NCBI RefSeq assembly: GCF_937981295.1
Contig: NZ_CALJPC010000051.1
Location: 1-26,876, forward strand
From: an uncultured Campylobacter sp.
GTDB lineage: Bacteria; Campylobacterota; Campylobacteria; Campylobacterales; Campylobacteraceae
Reading direction: 5' to 3'
Length of the DNA: 26,876 nucleotides
In this document: positions 1 through 7,050 of the stretch, piece by piece
How positions within the stretch are numbered: the first letter of the stretch is position 1
Layout of the letters: each line of letters starts with the position of its first letter
Notes under the pieces: model-generated
Seen by the model: the letters and a program-made list of their open reading frames with translations, nothing else
The model's database searches: none
What the model was told of the DNA's origin: nothing
Translations under genes and position numbers: made by a program

Positions 1-4
1 TCAT
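1..4 (-). CDS. Start codon of a gene running out of the left edge (partial)
   Basis: Read on the minus strand, the first bases give an ATG at 4..2. It is preceded by AAAGGA six bases upstream, the same ribosome-binding pattern used by hisIE, ilvE and other genes here. Only the start codon lies inside the window, so nothing can be said about the product. The spacing and orientation suggest it follows hisIE after a gap of about 240 bases. Confidence 0.35.
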
Positions 5-246
5 CAGCTATCCTTTAAAATTTGATTTTAAAATTTTAGTGAAATTTTACGATTTACGCAAGGCGCTGAAATTTATAGCGCGAATTTTATCTCGCGTCGT
101 GCGATTAAATTTTGCGGCAATAGCGCGGTTGAAATATACTTTCATCGTTGAAATTCGGCGTAGAGTTTCGGTACTGCTTTTTAAATTTAGCTCGCCGCGC
201 AAAGCGGGCGAGCGGAAAAGACGTCTTCACGATTAAATTTTACGCA

Positions 247-1251
247 TCATTTTTCGCGGCGACGCTTTTCCTCGATGCCGCTTTGTCCTTGCCTGCGCGC
301 TAGCTCGTCAAGTAGGGCGTCCGGGTGGATATTGTGCGCCGCAAGCGCGAGCAGAAGGTGAAATAAAAGATCCGCTCCCTCGTAAATCACGTCGTATCGT
401 GGCTCGTCCGCTCTGTGTTCGCCGAAGCCCTCGCGCGCTACGTCTGCGTAAAGCTCGCTGCGCGAGAGGTCCTTGCACGCTAGCGTGAACTCGCACGCCT
501 CCTCGGCGATCTTTTTGAGATAGGCGTTTTCGCCCTTCGCGTAGAGCGAGGCGACATAGGATAGCGCGGACTCACCGTTTAGCTTGCGATCCAAGCAGAC
601 GTGATAAATTTCGTCCAAAATGCCGTACGGGCTTTTTTCTGCGGAGTTTTCGAGCGTAGAATTTTGCGAGACGGCGTCTAAATTTTGCTCGCTGCGCTCT
701 GCGGCGGAATTTGTTAGAGTGGAATTTGCCGCAGCGGGGCTTCGCATTGCGGAGTTTTGATTACCATCGGTAGAATTTTTAGGCATTAAATTCTGCAAGC
801 TGTCGTAGTCTGTAGAATTTTGCCCTACGTGGGAATTCGCGGAATTTTTCTGCGCGAGAGAGGTTGCAGAGCCGTACTCTGCGAAATTTTCTGTGCCGCA
901 AGCGATCGAACTATCGAAATTTTTGCCGCCTTTTTGTAGCGAAATCTCTTTGAAAAAACAGCTTCGCGCGCCGGTGTGGCAGGCGGATCCGCCGCATTGC
1001 TCTACTTTAAGTAACAACGTATCATTGTCACAGTCCAAAAACGCCTCTCGCACGAGCTGAACGTGCCCGCTCTCTTCGCCCTTTTTCCAGATGCGCCCCT
1101 TGCTGCGCGAGAAGTAGTGCGCGTAGCCGGTGCTCAGCGTCAAATTTAATGCTTCTTCGTTCATATACGCGAGCATCAAAACCACGCCGTCACCCGCATC
1201 TTGCACGATCGCGGGGAGTAGCCCGCCTAATTTTTGCCAATCTACCTTCAT
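247..1251 (-). CDS. hisIE: Bifunctional phosphoribosyl-AMP cyclohydrolase / phosphoribosyl-ATP pyrophosphatase with a long linker insert
   Basis: Carries out the second and third steps of histidine biosynthesis in the cytoplasm (PR-ATP to PR-AMP, then ring opening). The HisI domain is residues 1-105: the metal-binding DCDND is at 73-77 and the zinc cysteines are C86, C91 and C98 in CGGSACHTGARSC. The HisE domain is residues 207-334, with an EEACEF metal-binding helix near 250-255 and the EGADLLFHLL helix near 291-300. HisIE proteins are usually about 200-240 residues; this one is 334. The excess is a Ser/Asn/Ala-rich linker at about 107-206 with repeated QNS, NST and NSA words, plus a smaller insertion at about 262-287 between the HisE helices. 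Start chosen at the ATG with AAGGA seven bases upstream. Both catalytic halves look intact, so activity is expected. Confidence 0.95.
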   Translation of the reverse strand: MKVDWQKLGGLLPAIVQDAGDGVVLMLAYMNEEALNLTLSTGYAHYFSRSKGRIWKKGEESGHVQLVREAFLDCDNDTLLLKVEQCGGSACHTGARSCFFKEISLQKGGKNFDSSIACGTENFAEYGSATSLAQKNSANSHVGQNSTDYDSLQNLMPKNSTDGNQNSAMRSPAAANSTLTNSAAERSEQNLDAVSQNSTLENSAEKSPYGILDEIYHVCLDRKLNGESALSYVASLYAKGENAYLKKIAEEACEFTLACKDLSRSELYADVAREGFGEHRADEPRYDVIYEGADLLFHLLLALAAHNIHPDALLDELARRQGQSGIEEKRRREK

Positions 1252-1320
1252 CTTTGATCCTTAGTTTGCGAAGTCGCGCACGCTTTAAATTTAGCTGCCG
1301 CACGCGGAATTTGAGTTATG

Positions 1321-1349
1321 AATTTACGAAGCGGCGAGCCTCGTAAATT
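1321..1349. repeat. Inverted repeat, 9-bp arms
   Basis: AATTTACGA at 1321-1329 is the exact reverse complement of TCGTAAATT at 1341-1349, with an 11-base loop. It lies about 70 bases upstream of the hisIE start, so it could sit in the hisIE leader or promoter. Function is unknown. Confidence 0.6.
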
Positions 1350-1361
1350 TAAAGGACAAGC

Positions 1362-1389
1362 CTAGCGGCTAAATTTAAGCGACCGCTAG
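1362..1389. repeat. Inverted repeat, 7-bp arms
   Basis: CTAGCGG at 1362-1368 pairs exactly with CCGCTAG at 1383-1389 across a 14-base AT-rich loop. It is part of the dyad cluster between hisIE and the SPFH gene. Confidence 0.5.
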
Positions 1390-1473
1390 ACTTAAGCTGC
1401 GACGGGCGCGAGTTCTGCTCGTCACGAGCTTTCACTCGCTGCTAAGTTTAGCTCGCAAAATCGCGAGTTAGGC

Positions 1474-1529
1474 TTATGCGCCAGGAGCAACTCGCTATTA
1501 AATTTATCTCGCGAAATCGGGGCGCATAA
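1474..1529. repeat. Inverted repeat, 9-bp arms, just after the SPFH gene
   Basis: TTATGCGCC at 1474-1482 is the exact reverse complement of GGCGCATAA at 1521-1529. The loop of 38 bases has further CTCGC-type complementarity. It begins 12 bases after the stop of the minus-strand SPFH gene, so it may protect or end that transcript, but it lacks a T run. Confidence 0.5.
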
Positions 1530-1541
1530 CCGCCTGGAATT

Positions 1542-2621
1542 TTAATTTTCCCGCTCGATGGCGCTTTGCTTCGCCTTATCTTTCGTATCGACCCAGATAT
1601 TAGGCACCGCGCCGCCCGGCGTTAGGAAAATTTTTGCGTCGCTGTTTTCGCGCAACGCCTCATTAAATTTAGCCTGCGTCTCGATCTGCTTGAGGCTTAA
1701 AAGATTTGCATCCAAGCTCTTTGCGACCTCTTTGTTGGCGTAGGCTTGCGCGTCGGCCTCGATCTTGGCGGCATCGGCACGACCTTGAGCCTCGATTTTG
1801 ACGGCGTCTGCGTTACCTTTGGCAAGAGCAGCCTTTTTAAGCGCCTCTTGATTTGCGCGCTCGACCTCGTATTTGGTGCGCTCAGCCTCCTGTTTGGCGA
1901 TCTGCACGCTCTCGATCTGCTCCTTTACCTTCGCCGGCAGGATGATCTCGCGAAGCTGCACGGCTAGCAGATCTACGGGCGAATTCGGCAGTGCTTCGAT
2001 ATTTTTGCGGATGCCGTCGTCGATCGCTCTAGCGATCTCGTCGCGTTTGGTAGGCAGCTCCTCAGCGGCATAGTTGCCGATGACGCTACGCACGACGTCC
2101 TTTACGCGAGGATCGATGATCTTATCCTCCCATAAAAAGCCCCACTCGGCGATCGTGTTGGGCGCCGTGGCTTCATTGAGCCTGTATTGCACGGTGATGT
2201 CGATGCTGACGGGCAAATTTCGCGAGTCTAGCACCGAAAGCGAGTTTTTACTAATGATACCGCCCGCGGTACCGCTTTTAGTGGCGATACCTGCGCTCAT
2301 ATCTTCGCTGCTGGTGTAGTTGATGATACGCGTGCGAGTATCTACGACGAATACGTCCTGTATGAACGGCACGAAAAAGTGAAGCCCCGCGCCAAGAGGC
2401 GTCGGATCGTATTTGCCTAAATTTGACTTGATCCCCACTTCGCCCGATTGGATCGTGACGAAGGGCTTTGCAATCACGAGCAGCGCGATTAGCGCGATTA
2501 TCACGTAAAGCACGCCGCTAAACTTGCCCATCCCTCCGAAATTAGGAATTTTAAAATTTAAATTCCCGCCTTTTTTGTCGCTGTTTTTCTTATTAAAATA
2601 ATCATTCAAATCCGCTGGCAT
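1542..2621 (-). CDS. SPFH/band 7 (prohibitin-family) membrane protein
   Basis: A membrane-anchored SPFH protein of the prohibitin/HflC type; such proteins form large oligomeric rings and often modulate membrane proteases or microdomains. There is a short polar N-terminus, one membrane segment at about 34-54, a band-7 domain at about 55-235 (starting VTIQSGEVGIKSNLGKYDPTPLGAGLHF), and a helical Ala/Glu/Lys-rich coiled coil at about 235-315. The length of 359 is typical. The ATG is preceded by AGGA five bases upstream and starts 8 bases after the ilvE stop, so the two are cotranscribed. The pairing matches C. jejuni Cj0268c-Cj0269c as I recall it. The exact substrate or partner protease cannot be read from sequence. 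Confidence 0.85.
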   Translation of the reverse strand: MPADLNDYFNKKNSDKKGGNLNFKIPNFGGMGKFSGVLYVIIALIALLVIAKPFVTIQSGEVGIKSNLGKYDPTPLGAGLHFFVPFIQDVFVVDTRTRIINYTSSEDMSAGIATKSGTAGGIISKNSLSVLDSRNLPVSIDITVQYRLNEATAPNTIAEWGFLWEDKIIDPRVKDVVRSVIGNYAAEELPTKRDEIARAIDDGIRKNIEALPNSPVDLLAVQLREIILPAKVKEQIESVQIAKQEAERTKYEVERANQEALKKAALAKGNADAVKIEAQGRADAAKIEADAQAYANKEVAKSLDANLLSLKQIETQAKFNEALRENSDAKIFLTPGGAVPNIWVDTKDKAKQSAIEREN

Positions 2622-2629
2622 GCGCGTCC

Positions 2630-3556
2630 TTATTTAACGTATGTGAGCCAGTGCTCAAATTTCGGGTCTTTGCCCGTAACGACGGCGAAATACGCCTTCT
2701 GCAAGCGGCTCGTGATCTCGCCCATCTCGCCCTTGCCGATGATCCTACCGTCGATGTTACTAATCGGCGTGACCTCCGCGGCGGTGCCGGTGAAAAACGC
2801 CTCGTCCGCGGCATAGAGCTGATCGCGAGCGATGCGCTCTCTGCGGACTTCGTAGCCCAGGCTACGCGCGATTTCGATGACCGAGTTTTGAGTGATGCTC
2901 TCCAGGCTGGTATCGTTCGGCGGAGTGATGATGGCGCCATCTTTTACGATGAATAGGCACTCGCCCGGCCCCTCTGCGACGAAGCCCTGCGGATCGAGCA
3001 GTATCGCCTCATCGTATCCCGCATTGACCGCTTCGAAATTTGCCATCTGCGAGTTGAAATAATTCGCACTCGCCTTGGCTTTTGCCATCATCGAAAATTG
3101 CGCCGGCTTCATCCACGATGAAATTTTGGCTTTGATGCCTTTGCGTAGCGCCTCTTCGCCCATATATGCGCCCCATTGCCACGCTGCGACGATGACGTTT
3201 ACCGGGCAGTTCGTAGACGAAACGCCCATCGAGCCGTAGCCGAAGTATGCAAGCGGGCGGATATAGACGGTCTGATCGAAGCGGTTTTTTGCGACGACGT
3301 CGATCTGAGCCTTACGGAGCTGCTCGAAGCTAAACGGAAGCTTGATTAGGCAGAGTTTTGCCGAAATTTCAAGGCGGGCAGTGTGCTCGTCCAAGCGAAA
3401 AATCGCGTAGCCTTTGTCGGTTTTATAAGCGCGTACGCCCTCAAATACGGCGTTTCCATAGTGCAAAGAGTGCGTCAAAACGTGAGTAGTGGCCTCCGCC
3501 CATGGGATTAGCTTGCCGTCTTTCCAGATGAGCTCGGCCTCTTGAATTTGTGCCAT
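2630..3556 (-). CDS. ilvE: Branched-chain amino acid aminotransferase
   Basis: A fold-type IV PLP enzyme that performs the last transamination step of valine, leucine and isoleucine synthesis. The 308-residue length matches the family. The PLP-binding lysine is most likely K161 in AKASANYFNSQMA, which aligns with the KAGGNY motif of E. coli IlvE. The downstream signature around EAILLDPQGFVAEGPGECLF (183-202) includes the conserved Glu and Gly residues, and FFTGTAAEVTPI (254-265) fits the cofactor phosphate-binding loop. The start is the ATG after AAAGGATCAAGAA. It is the first gene of a pair with the downstream SPFH gene, and a plausible promoter lies at 3588-3593. Confidence 0.95.
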   Translation of the reverse strand: MAQIQEAELIWKDGKLIPWAEATTHVLTHSLHYGNAVFEGVRAYKTDKGYAIFRLDEHTARLEISAKLCLIKLPFSFEQLRKAQIDVVAKNRFDQTVYIRPLAYFGYGSMGVSSTNCPVNVIVAAWQWGAYMGEEALRKGIKAKISSWMKPAQFSMMAKAKASANYFNSQMANFEAVNAGYDEAILLDPQGFVAEGPGECLFIVKDGAIITPPNDTSLESITQNSVIEIARSLGYEVRRERIARDQLYAADEAFFTGTAAEVTPISNIDGRIIGKGEMGEITSRLQKAYFAVVTGKDPKFEHWLTYVK

Positions 3557-3587
3557 TTCTTGATCCTTTGATGAAATTTAATCCGTA

Positions 3588-3593
3588 ATTCTA
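3588..3593 (-). promoter_or_regulatory. Candidate -10 box for ilvE
   Basis: On the minus strand the sequence reads TTTTAGC then TAGAAT, the T-rich plus -10 arrangement usual for Campylobacter sigma-70 promoters. The inferred start would be near 3581, giving a leader of about 25 bases that includes the AAAGGA ribosome-binding site. No experimental support is available. Confidence 0.4.
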
Positions 3594-3685
3594 GCTAAAA
3601 GAATATTAATTTCTAAGAAATTCTACCTGCGAGGATTCGGTACGGTAGGCGAAATTTCGTCCGCGAAATCTAAGGCGATTTGCAT

Positions 3686-3714
3686 CGCTAAATTTTGCTT
3701 TTTAAAATTTAGCG
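3686..3714 (-). terminator. Strong AT-rich hairpin after pldA, possible terminator
   Basis: CGCTAAATTTT (3686-3696) and AAAATTTAGCG (3704-3714) form a perfect 11-bp stem with a 7-base loop. It lies 88 bases after the pldA stop and before the ilvE promoter on the same strand, where a terminator would be expected. The stem is mostly A-T and a classic trailing U run is absent, so termination is a guess. Confidence 0.35.
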
Positions 3715-3802
3715 GCGTAGAGCAAAAAGCTGCGAATTTTATATTTTATGCGGATAAAATTTTGCCGCAGAATTTCAAGCTTTTTAATCCAGGCTTCGCC
3801 TC

Positions 3803-4942
3803 TTAAAATTCTACGAAAGAAAGCCCGATGCCGATCTTATTGACGCTGCGTTTGTAGTCCGCGAGGCTTTCGCCGTAGCCGTTGAAGTAACGCAGATAGC
3901 CGTAAAATCCGCTGTTAAAGATCGGAAAGCTATAGTTTAGCTCGATCGCGCCGCGGTTACTGCCGTCAAAATGCAGATTATTTCGCCACAGAGCGCTAAG
4001 TCGCTGCTTGCCGAAGGTGTATGACGCGCGCAGATCGCCGTAGCCCATATAATCCGCGATGTCCTCGTTCGTGCGGTCCAGCCAAAACGCATACCACGCT
4101 CTGGGGGTGATAGAAAATCCGTCCGCGCTCCAGGTGCTTTGCGCGTAGAGCCTATTCCACGAGCGCGATTCCTCGCCGCCCTTGCCGTTTGATTCGTGCA
4201 TGGCGCCTATCTTTAGCTCGTCCGCAAACGGCACCGGCGCGCTAACGTATAGCTCGGGGCGATAGTTGCTTTCGCGAAAGGGGGCGCTATCCTGCGTGAT
4301 CTGCCACCAGGAATTTTGCGCGTAAGCAAATGAAATTTTCTCTCCAAACCCCAGCGCGTCGTAGGCAATCGGGCGCTCGAAGCTAAACTCAAAATGCAGC
4401 TCATCCGCCTTGCGATCGGGTTTTTTGCTAAAATCGTGAGTAAAGAGCATGTAGATCGGCTCGTAGTATTTAAGCCCTAAAAATCCAAAATTTCGACCAT
4501 TTTGCTCGCCTTGCGGCGTGGAATTTGACGCAGTGGAATTTTGCGAAAGCGAGGCGGAATTTGATGATGCTAAATTTGACGCGGAGCCTGACGCAGCCGA
4601 GCCTGCGTCTGCGAAATTTGACGAAGTAGAATGTGGCTCGACAGGTTTTGGCGTGGCGGAATTTTGTGCTAAAGAATTTTGCGGCACCGCAGAGCTTAAA
4701 ACGGCGGTATCATCGTGCGAAGCGCGGTTTTCTGCGGACGAGGTAGAATTTTCTGCGACTTTTAGGCGCGATTTTTCGCCTCTTTCCGCTAGGCTTGCTG
4801 CGGCGATCTTTTTGTAATAGATCATCGCGTTTTTATAATCGCCCCTGGCCTCGTATTCGCCGGCCTTTGCGTACAGCTCGGTCAGGTCTTGCGCGGCTAG
4901 GCTCATGGCGCAAAGCGCGAGCGCTAAAGCTTTAAATCTCAT
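3803..4942 (-). CDS. pldA: Outer-membrane phospholipase A (OMPLA) with a low-complexity N-terminal insert
   Basis: A beta-barrel outer-membrane phospholipase that hydrolyses glycerophospholipid acyl chains when the membrane is disturbed. A signal peptide spans about 1-17 (MRFKALALALCAMSLAAQ). The catalytic triad is visible: H249 and S251 in MHESNGKGGEES and N263 in SRSWNRLY, with the calcium-site serine at S259, all matching E. coli H142, S144, N156 and S152. The C-terminal strands contain SGFYGYLRYFNGYGESLADY and end in Phe, as expected for a barrel. Between the signal region and the barrel lies a helical TPR-like patch (20-50) and a Ser/Asn/Ala-rich segment at about 62-150 with QNS and NST words, absent from the usual enzyme. 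It overlaps mobA by 11 bases. The mobA-pldA order matches C. jejuni. Confidence 0.93.
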   Translation of the reverse strand: MRFKALALALCAMSLAAQDLTELYAKAGEYEARGDYKNAMIYYKKIAAASLAERGEKSRLKVAENSTSSAENRASHDDTAVLSSAVPQNSLAQNSATPKPVEPHSTSSNFADAGSAASGSASNLASSNSASLSQNSTASNSTPQGEQNGRNFGFLGLKYYEPIYMLFTHDFSKKPDRKADELHFEFSFERPIAYDALGFGEKISFAYAQNSWWQITQDSAPFRESNYRPELYVSAPVPFADELKIGAMHESNGKGGEESRSWNRLYAQSTWSADGFSITPRAWYAFWLDRTNEDIADYMGYGDLRASYTFGKQRLSALWRNNLHFDGSNRGAIELNYSFPIFNSGFYGYLRYFNGYGESLADYKRSVNKIGIGLSFVEF

Positions 4943-5477
4943 CTACGCCCTTTAAATCGTTTTGATAATTTATATTTAAAAACTGCTCTTTGTTTTTGAA
5001 ATTTAGCACTTTGGAATTTGCGCGATCGATGAGCGTGCCGATCTTATGCTCTTTCGCGCGGTAGAGCTCAAGCGCGCGCGGCGCTAGATCCGCGTCAAAA
5101 AATCCGCACAGGCTGTGTCTGTGCGCTTCGTCGCCCGCCACGCAAATTTGCCCCTCCTGCTCGTTAAGCGCGCGAATGGTGGAAATTTCTACAAAGGGCA
5201 TATCGGCGGGGATGATAAAAATGCGCTCGCCGCTAAATGGTTTCAGCGCCGAATACAGCGCGCCCATCGGCGAAAAATCCTCAAATTCGTCGTAGATCAT
5301 AGGAAGCGGCGGGTTAAATTTAGAGCTTTTGGCGCAGGCGAAAACCCGCTCAAACTCGCGGCTTAAGCGCGAGAAAAGAAAGTGCGTCATGCTGGGATGC
5401 CCGCGGAATGGAAACAACGTTTTGTCGCTGCCGAAACGCGAGCTTTTGCCGCCGCAGAGAATGACGCAGGTTTTCAT
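4932..5477 (-). CDS. mobA: Molybdenum cofactor guanylyltransferase
   Basis: Attaches GMP to molybdopterin to make the bis-MGD cofactor used by formate dehydrogenase, nitrate reductase and similar enzymes. The nucleotide-binding signature LCGGKSSRFGSDK is near residues 6-18, and the metal-binding region IFIIPADMPFVE is also present. I start it at the ATG at 5477, which has GGTGA seven bases upstream. An ATG 21 bases further out (5498) has no ribosome-binding site. This gives 181 residues, slightly short but normal for the group. Its end overlaps the pldA start, implying translational coupling. Confidence 0.9.
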   Translation of the reverse strand: MKTCVILCGGKSSRFGSDKTLFPFRGHPSMTHFLFSRLSREFERVFACAKSSKFNPPLPMIYDEFEDFSPMGALYSALKPFSGERIFIIPADMPFVEISTIRALNEQEGQICVAGDEAHRHSLCGFFDADLAPRALELYRAKEHKIGTLIDRANSKVLNFKNKEQFLNINYQNDLKGVDEI

Positions 5478-5559
5478 AGAAATTTCACCGGCTTTCATCG
5501 ATCTTTATCGCGGCGAAATTTTAAATTTGAAAGTAAAATTTACAAAAAGCGCGAACATA

Positions 5560-6336
5560 TCAGTCTTTTTGCATATATTTGGCTTTGCCAAGGGCGTTAT
5601 TTGCGATGAACTGATAAAGGCTCGGCGCCTGAAGCTTGGCTAACTCCGGGTATTTGGCTTTAAGCGTCTTCCAGATGTCATAGACGCGCATACCGCTTGC
5701 GTAAAGCTTCATAATCTCGCTAAAATGCGGATCATAAAGGCTCGGCTTTTTATACAGCGAGAGTTTGCGGTCGGTATCCAGCACCGCGTTTGCCTCGATA
5801 AAAGCCGCTATATCGCGCTCACTTACTTTAGCAAAATCCTTTTCGTAATGAGCCTTCATATATTTTAAAATTTCTTTATTGCTAACGCCTTGGAAGTGCA
5901 TTTTCTTTATCTCGAAGCGATACGCGTATAAGAAATCTTCGCTTTTTTTGGCGGTTGCGCGAAGTCTTGTTTTTTCATCTTTGAACGTCACGGAGATGAA
6001 GTGCGTAAGCCCTGCGGCTGTGACGGCGCTTTTAAATACTTCGTCCTCCTCGCCGATCTTTTTTAGGATCGCCTTGACGGTGTAGCCCTCGGCAATAAGA
6101 TTTGAAATTTTATCTTTATACGGTTTGTAGTCGAATCGCACGCGCCTAAAGCCCGTCTCGACGCTGATTTTTTTGTAGATCCTCGCATGCTCTCTAGATG
6201 TAAAATATCTCGATTTCAGCCCTTTGCGGAGTTGTTCGGCAACCGCGGTAAAATCGTCATAATCGGCGATAGACGCGATTAATTCCTTTTCGTTTACGAC
6301 CCTGCCGTTAACGACCGCGATGGTAATGACCTTCAT
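5560..6336 (-). CDS. Unknown protein built of three related helical repeats
   Basis: I do not recognise this 258-residue protein. It has no signal peptide or membrane segment. Three stretches share a pattern: 77-116 (around LIAEGYTVKAILKKI), 142-182 (around MHFQGVSNKEILKYM) and 206-247 (around LYASGMRVYDIWKTL). Each has a short helix, a Gly, a second helix with Ile/Leu spacing, and in the last two a closing FIxxNA. The pattern resembles a helix-turn-helix or small helical repeat, so nucleic-acid binding is possible but unproven. The start at 6336 is chosen over an upstream codon because AAAGGAGAAAAT directly precedes this ATG. It sits upstream of mobA in the same direction with an 82-base gap. 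Confidence 0.75.
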   Translation of the reverse strand: MKVITIAVVNGRVVNEKELIASIADYDDFTAVAEQLRKGLKSRYFTSREHARIYKKISVETGFRRVRFDYKPYKDKISNLIAEGYTVKAILKKIGEEDEVFKSAVTAAGLTHFISVTFKDEKTRLRATAKKSEDFLYAYRFEIKKMHFQGVSNKEILKYMKAHYEKDFAKVSERDIAAFIEANAVLDTDRKLSLYKKPSLYDPHFSEIMKLYASGMRVYDIWKTLKAKYPELAKLQAPSLYQFIANNALGKAKYMQKD

Positions 6337-6589
6337 ATTTTCTCCTTTGATTGGGCACAATTCTAACTTAAAACTATAAACTCAAATTTAATTATTTATT
6401 ATCAAGGATTGCGGAGGATTTGTGTTTGCGAGGCAGAATTTTACGCGCTAAGATTTAGCATTTTGATTGATTTTTATATCTTTTTGTACTTCTTCTCACG
6501 CCACTTTTTTATACTTTTTTGTGTAGAGATGAAGCGGGTTTTCAGAGATAAATTTTATCCACAAATCCTAGCTAAATTGCCAGCGCAAG

Positions 6590-6949
6590 TTAGCTTTTTC
6601 TAAACGAAAAAAGCTTTTTGATCTTCGTAAGCCCAAGCTTCATGCCGCTATATTTCATCATCTTAGCCATATTTACCCACATTTCACGCTCGTAGCACGG
6701 ATGCGGGCAGTGGTGACAGCGCGGCTTTTCGGTATGCGGGCAGGCACCAAGGCGCGCGTAGGCATAGCGTAGCATTCGCTCGCAGTCGCTACAGAGATGA
6801 AAGTGCGTCTGCACTAGCCCCTTATCGTCTTTGTAGTCATGAAGCACAGCGCCATCTTTTTTAGGCGCGTCCGTATGCTTGCCATCGCAGTAAATTTGGA
6901 TAAATTTCGTCACCGTATTTACTTCGTAAATAAATTTTTCGCTAGTCAT
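6590..6949 (-). CDS. YgbA-like nitrosative-stress (nitrous-oxide-stimulated promoter family) protein
   Basis: A small cysteine-rich cytoplasmic protein of 119 residues matching the YgbA family. In E. coli that gene belongs to the NO-responsive NsrR regulon and helps growth under nitrosative stress. The family pattern is clear: EVNTVTKFIQIYC (C21), HFHLCSDCERMLRYAYARL (C53, C56), C70, and CHHCPHPCY (C78, C81, C85), followed by a C-terminal MMKYSGMKL helix. The cysteines suggest metal or Fe-S binding, which is inference. The start ATG follows AAAGGATCAAAT. A perfect FNR/DNR-type palindrome and a good -10 box lie upstream, fitting anaerobic or NO control. Confidence 0.82.
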   Translation of the reverse strand: MTSEKFIYEVNTVTKFIQIYCDGKHTDAPKKDGAVLHDYKDDKGLVQTHFHLCSDCERMLRYAYARLGACPHTEKPRCHHCPHPCYEREMWVNMAKMMKYSGMKLGLTKIKKLFSFRKS

Positions 6950-6967
6950 ATTTGATCCTTTGGGCGG

Positions 6968-6973
6968 ATTTTA
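6968..6973 (-). promoter_or_regulatory. Candidate -10 box for the ygbA-like gene
   Basis: The minus strand reads TTTTGGA then TAAAAT. The inferred transcription start is near 6961, giving a short leader with the AAAGGA site. This start places the palindrome centre at 7002.5 at position -41.5. Confidence 0.5.
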
Positions 6974-6994
6974 TCCAAAAGAGACAAAAATACT

Positions 6995-7010
6995 CTTGAG
7001 CGCGCTCAAG
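6995..7010. promoter_or_regulatory. Perfect 16-bp palindrome, FNR/DNR-like activator box
   Basis: CTTGAGCGCGCTCAAG is its own reverse complement and contains TTGA-N6-TCAA, the half-site geometry of CRP/FNR-family regulators (TTGAT-N4-ATCAA). Its centre lies 41.5 bases upstream of the inferred start of the ygbA-like gene, the classical class II activator position. It also lies 40 bases after the stop of the AI-2E-family gene. Which regulator binds is unknown. Confidence 0.6.
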
Positions 7011-7050
7011 CTAGAATTTATAGAATTTTAAAATTCCGCGGAATTTCGCT

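Larger units (their letters stand above)
1252..1541. other. Gene-free spacer rich in inverted repeats
   Basis: No credible gene lies between hisIE and the SPFH gene. The spacer contains at least four separate dyads: 1321-1349, 1362-1389, a short GCTCG/CGAGC hairpin at 1417-1429, and 1474-1529. There is also a CTCGC/GCGAG pair near 1452-1467. None is followed by a clear T tract on the minus strand, so they are not ordinary intrinsic terminators. Confidence 0.6.

Noticed and set aside
39..236. 65-codon plus-strand open frame at the left edge
   Set aside because: No ribosome-binding site, arginine/lysine/phenylalanine-rich composition made of aaattt words, and no family resemblance. The opposite-facing gene start at position 4 explains the region better.
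1474..1529. Intrinsic terminator of the SPFH gene
   Set aside because: The loop is too long (38 bases) and no T run follows on the minus strand; reported only as an inverted repeat.
3803..4942. NST words in PldA and HisIE as N-glycosylation sites
   Set aside because: HisIE is cytoplasmic, and in PldA the NST and ENRAS words do not have Asp or Glu at position -2, so they do not fit the canonical bacterial sequon.
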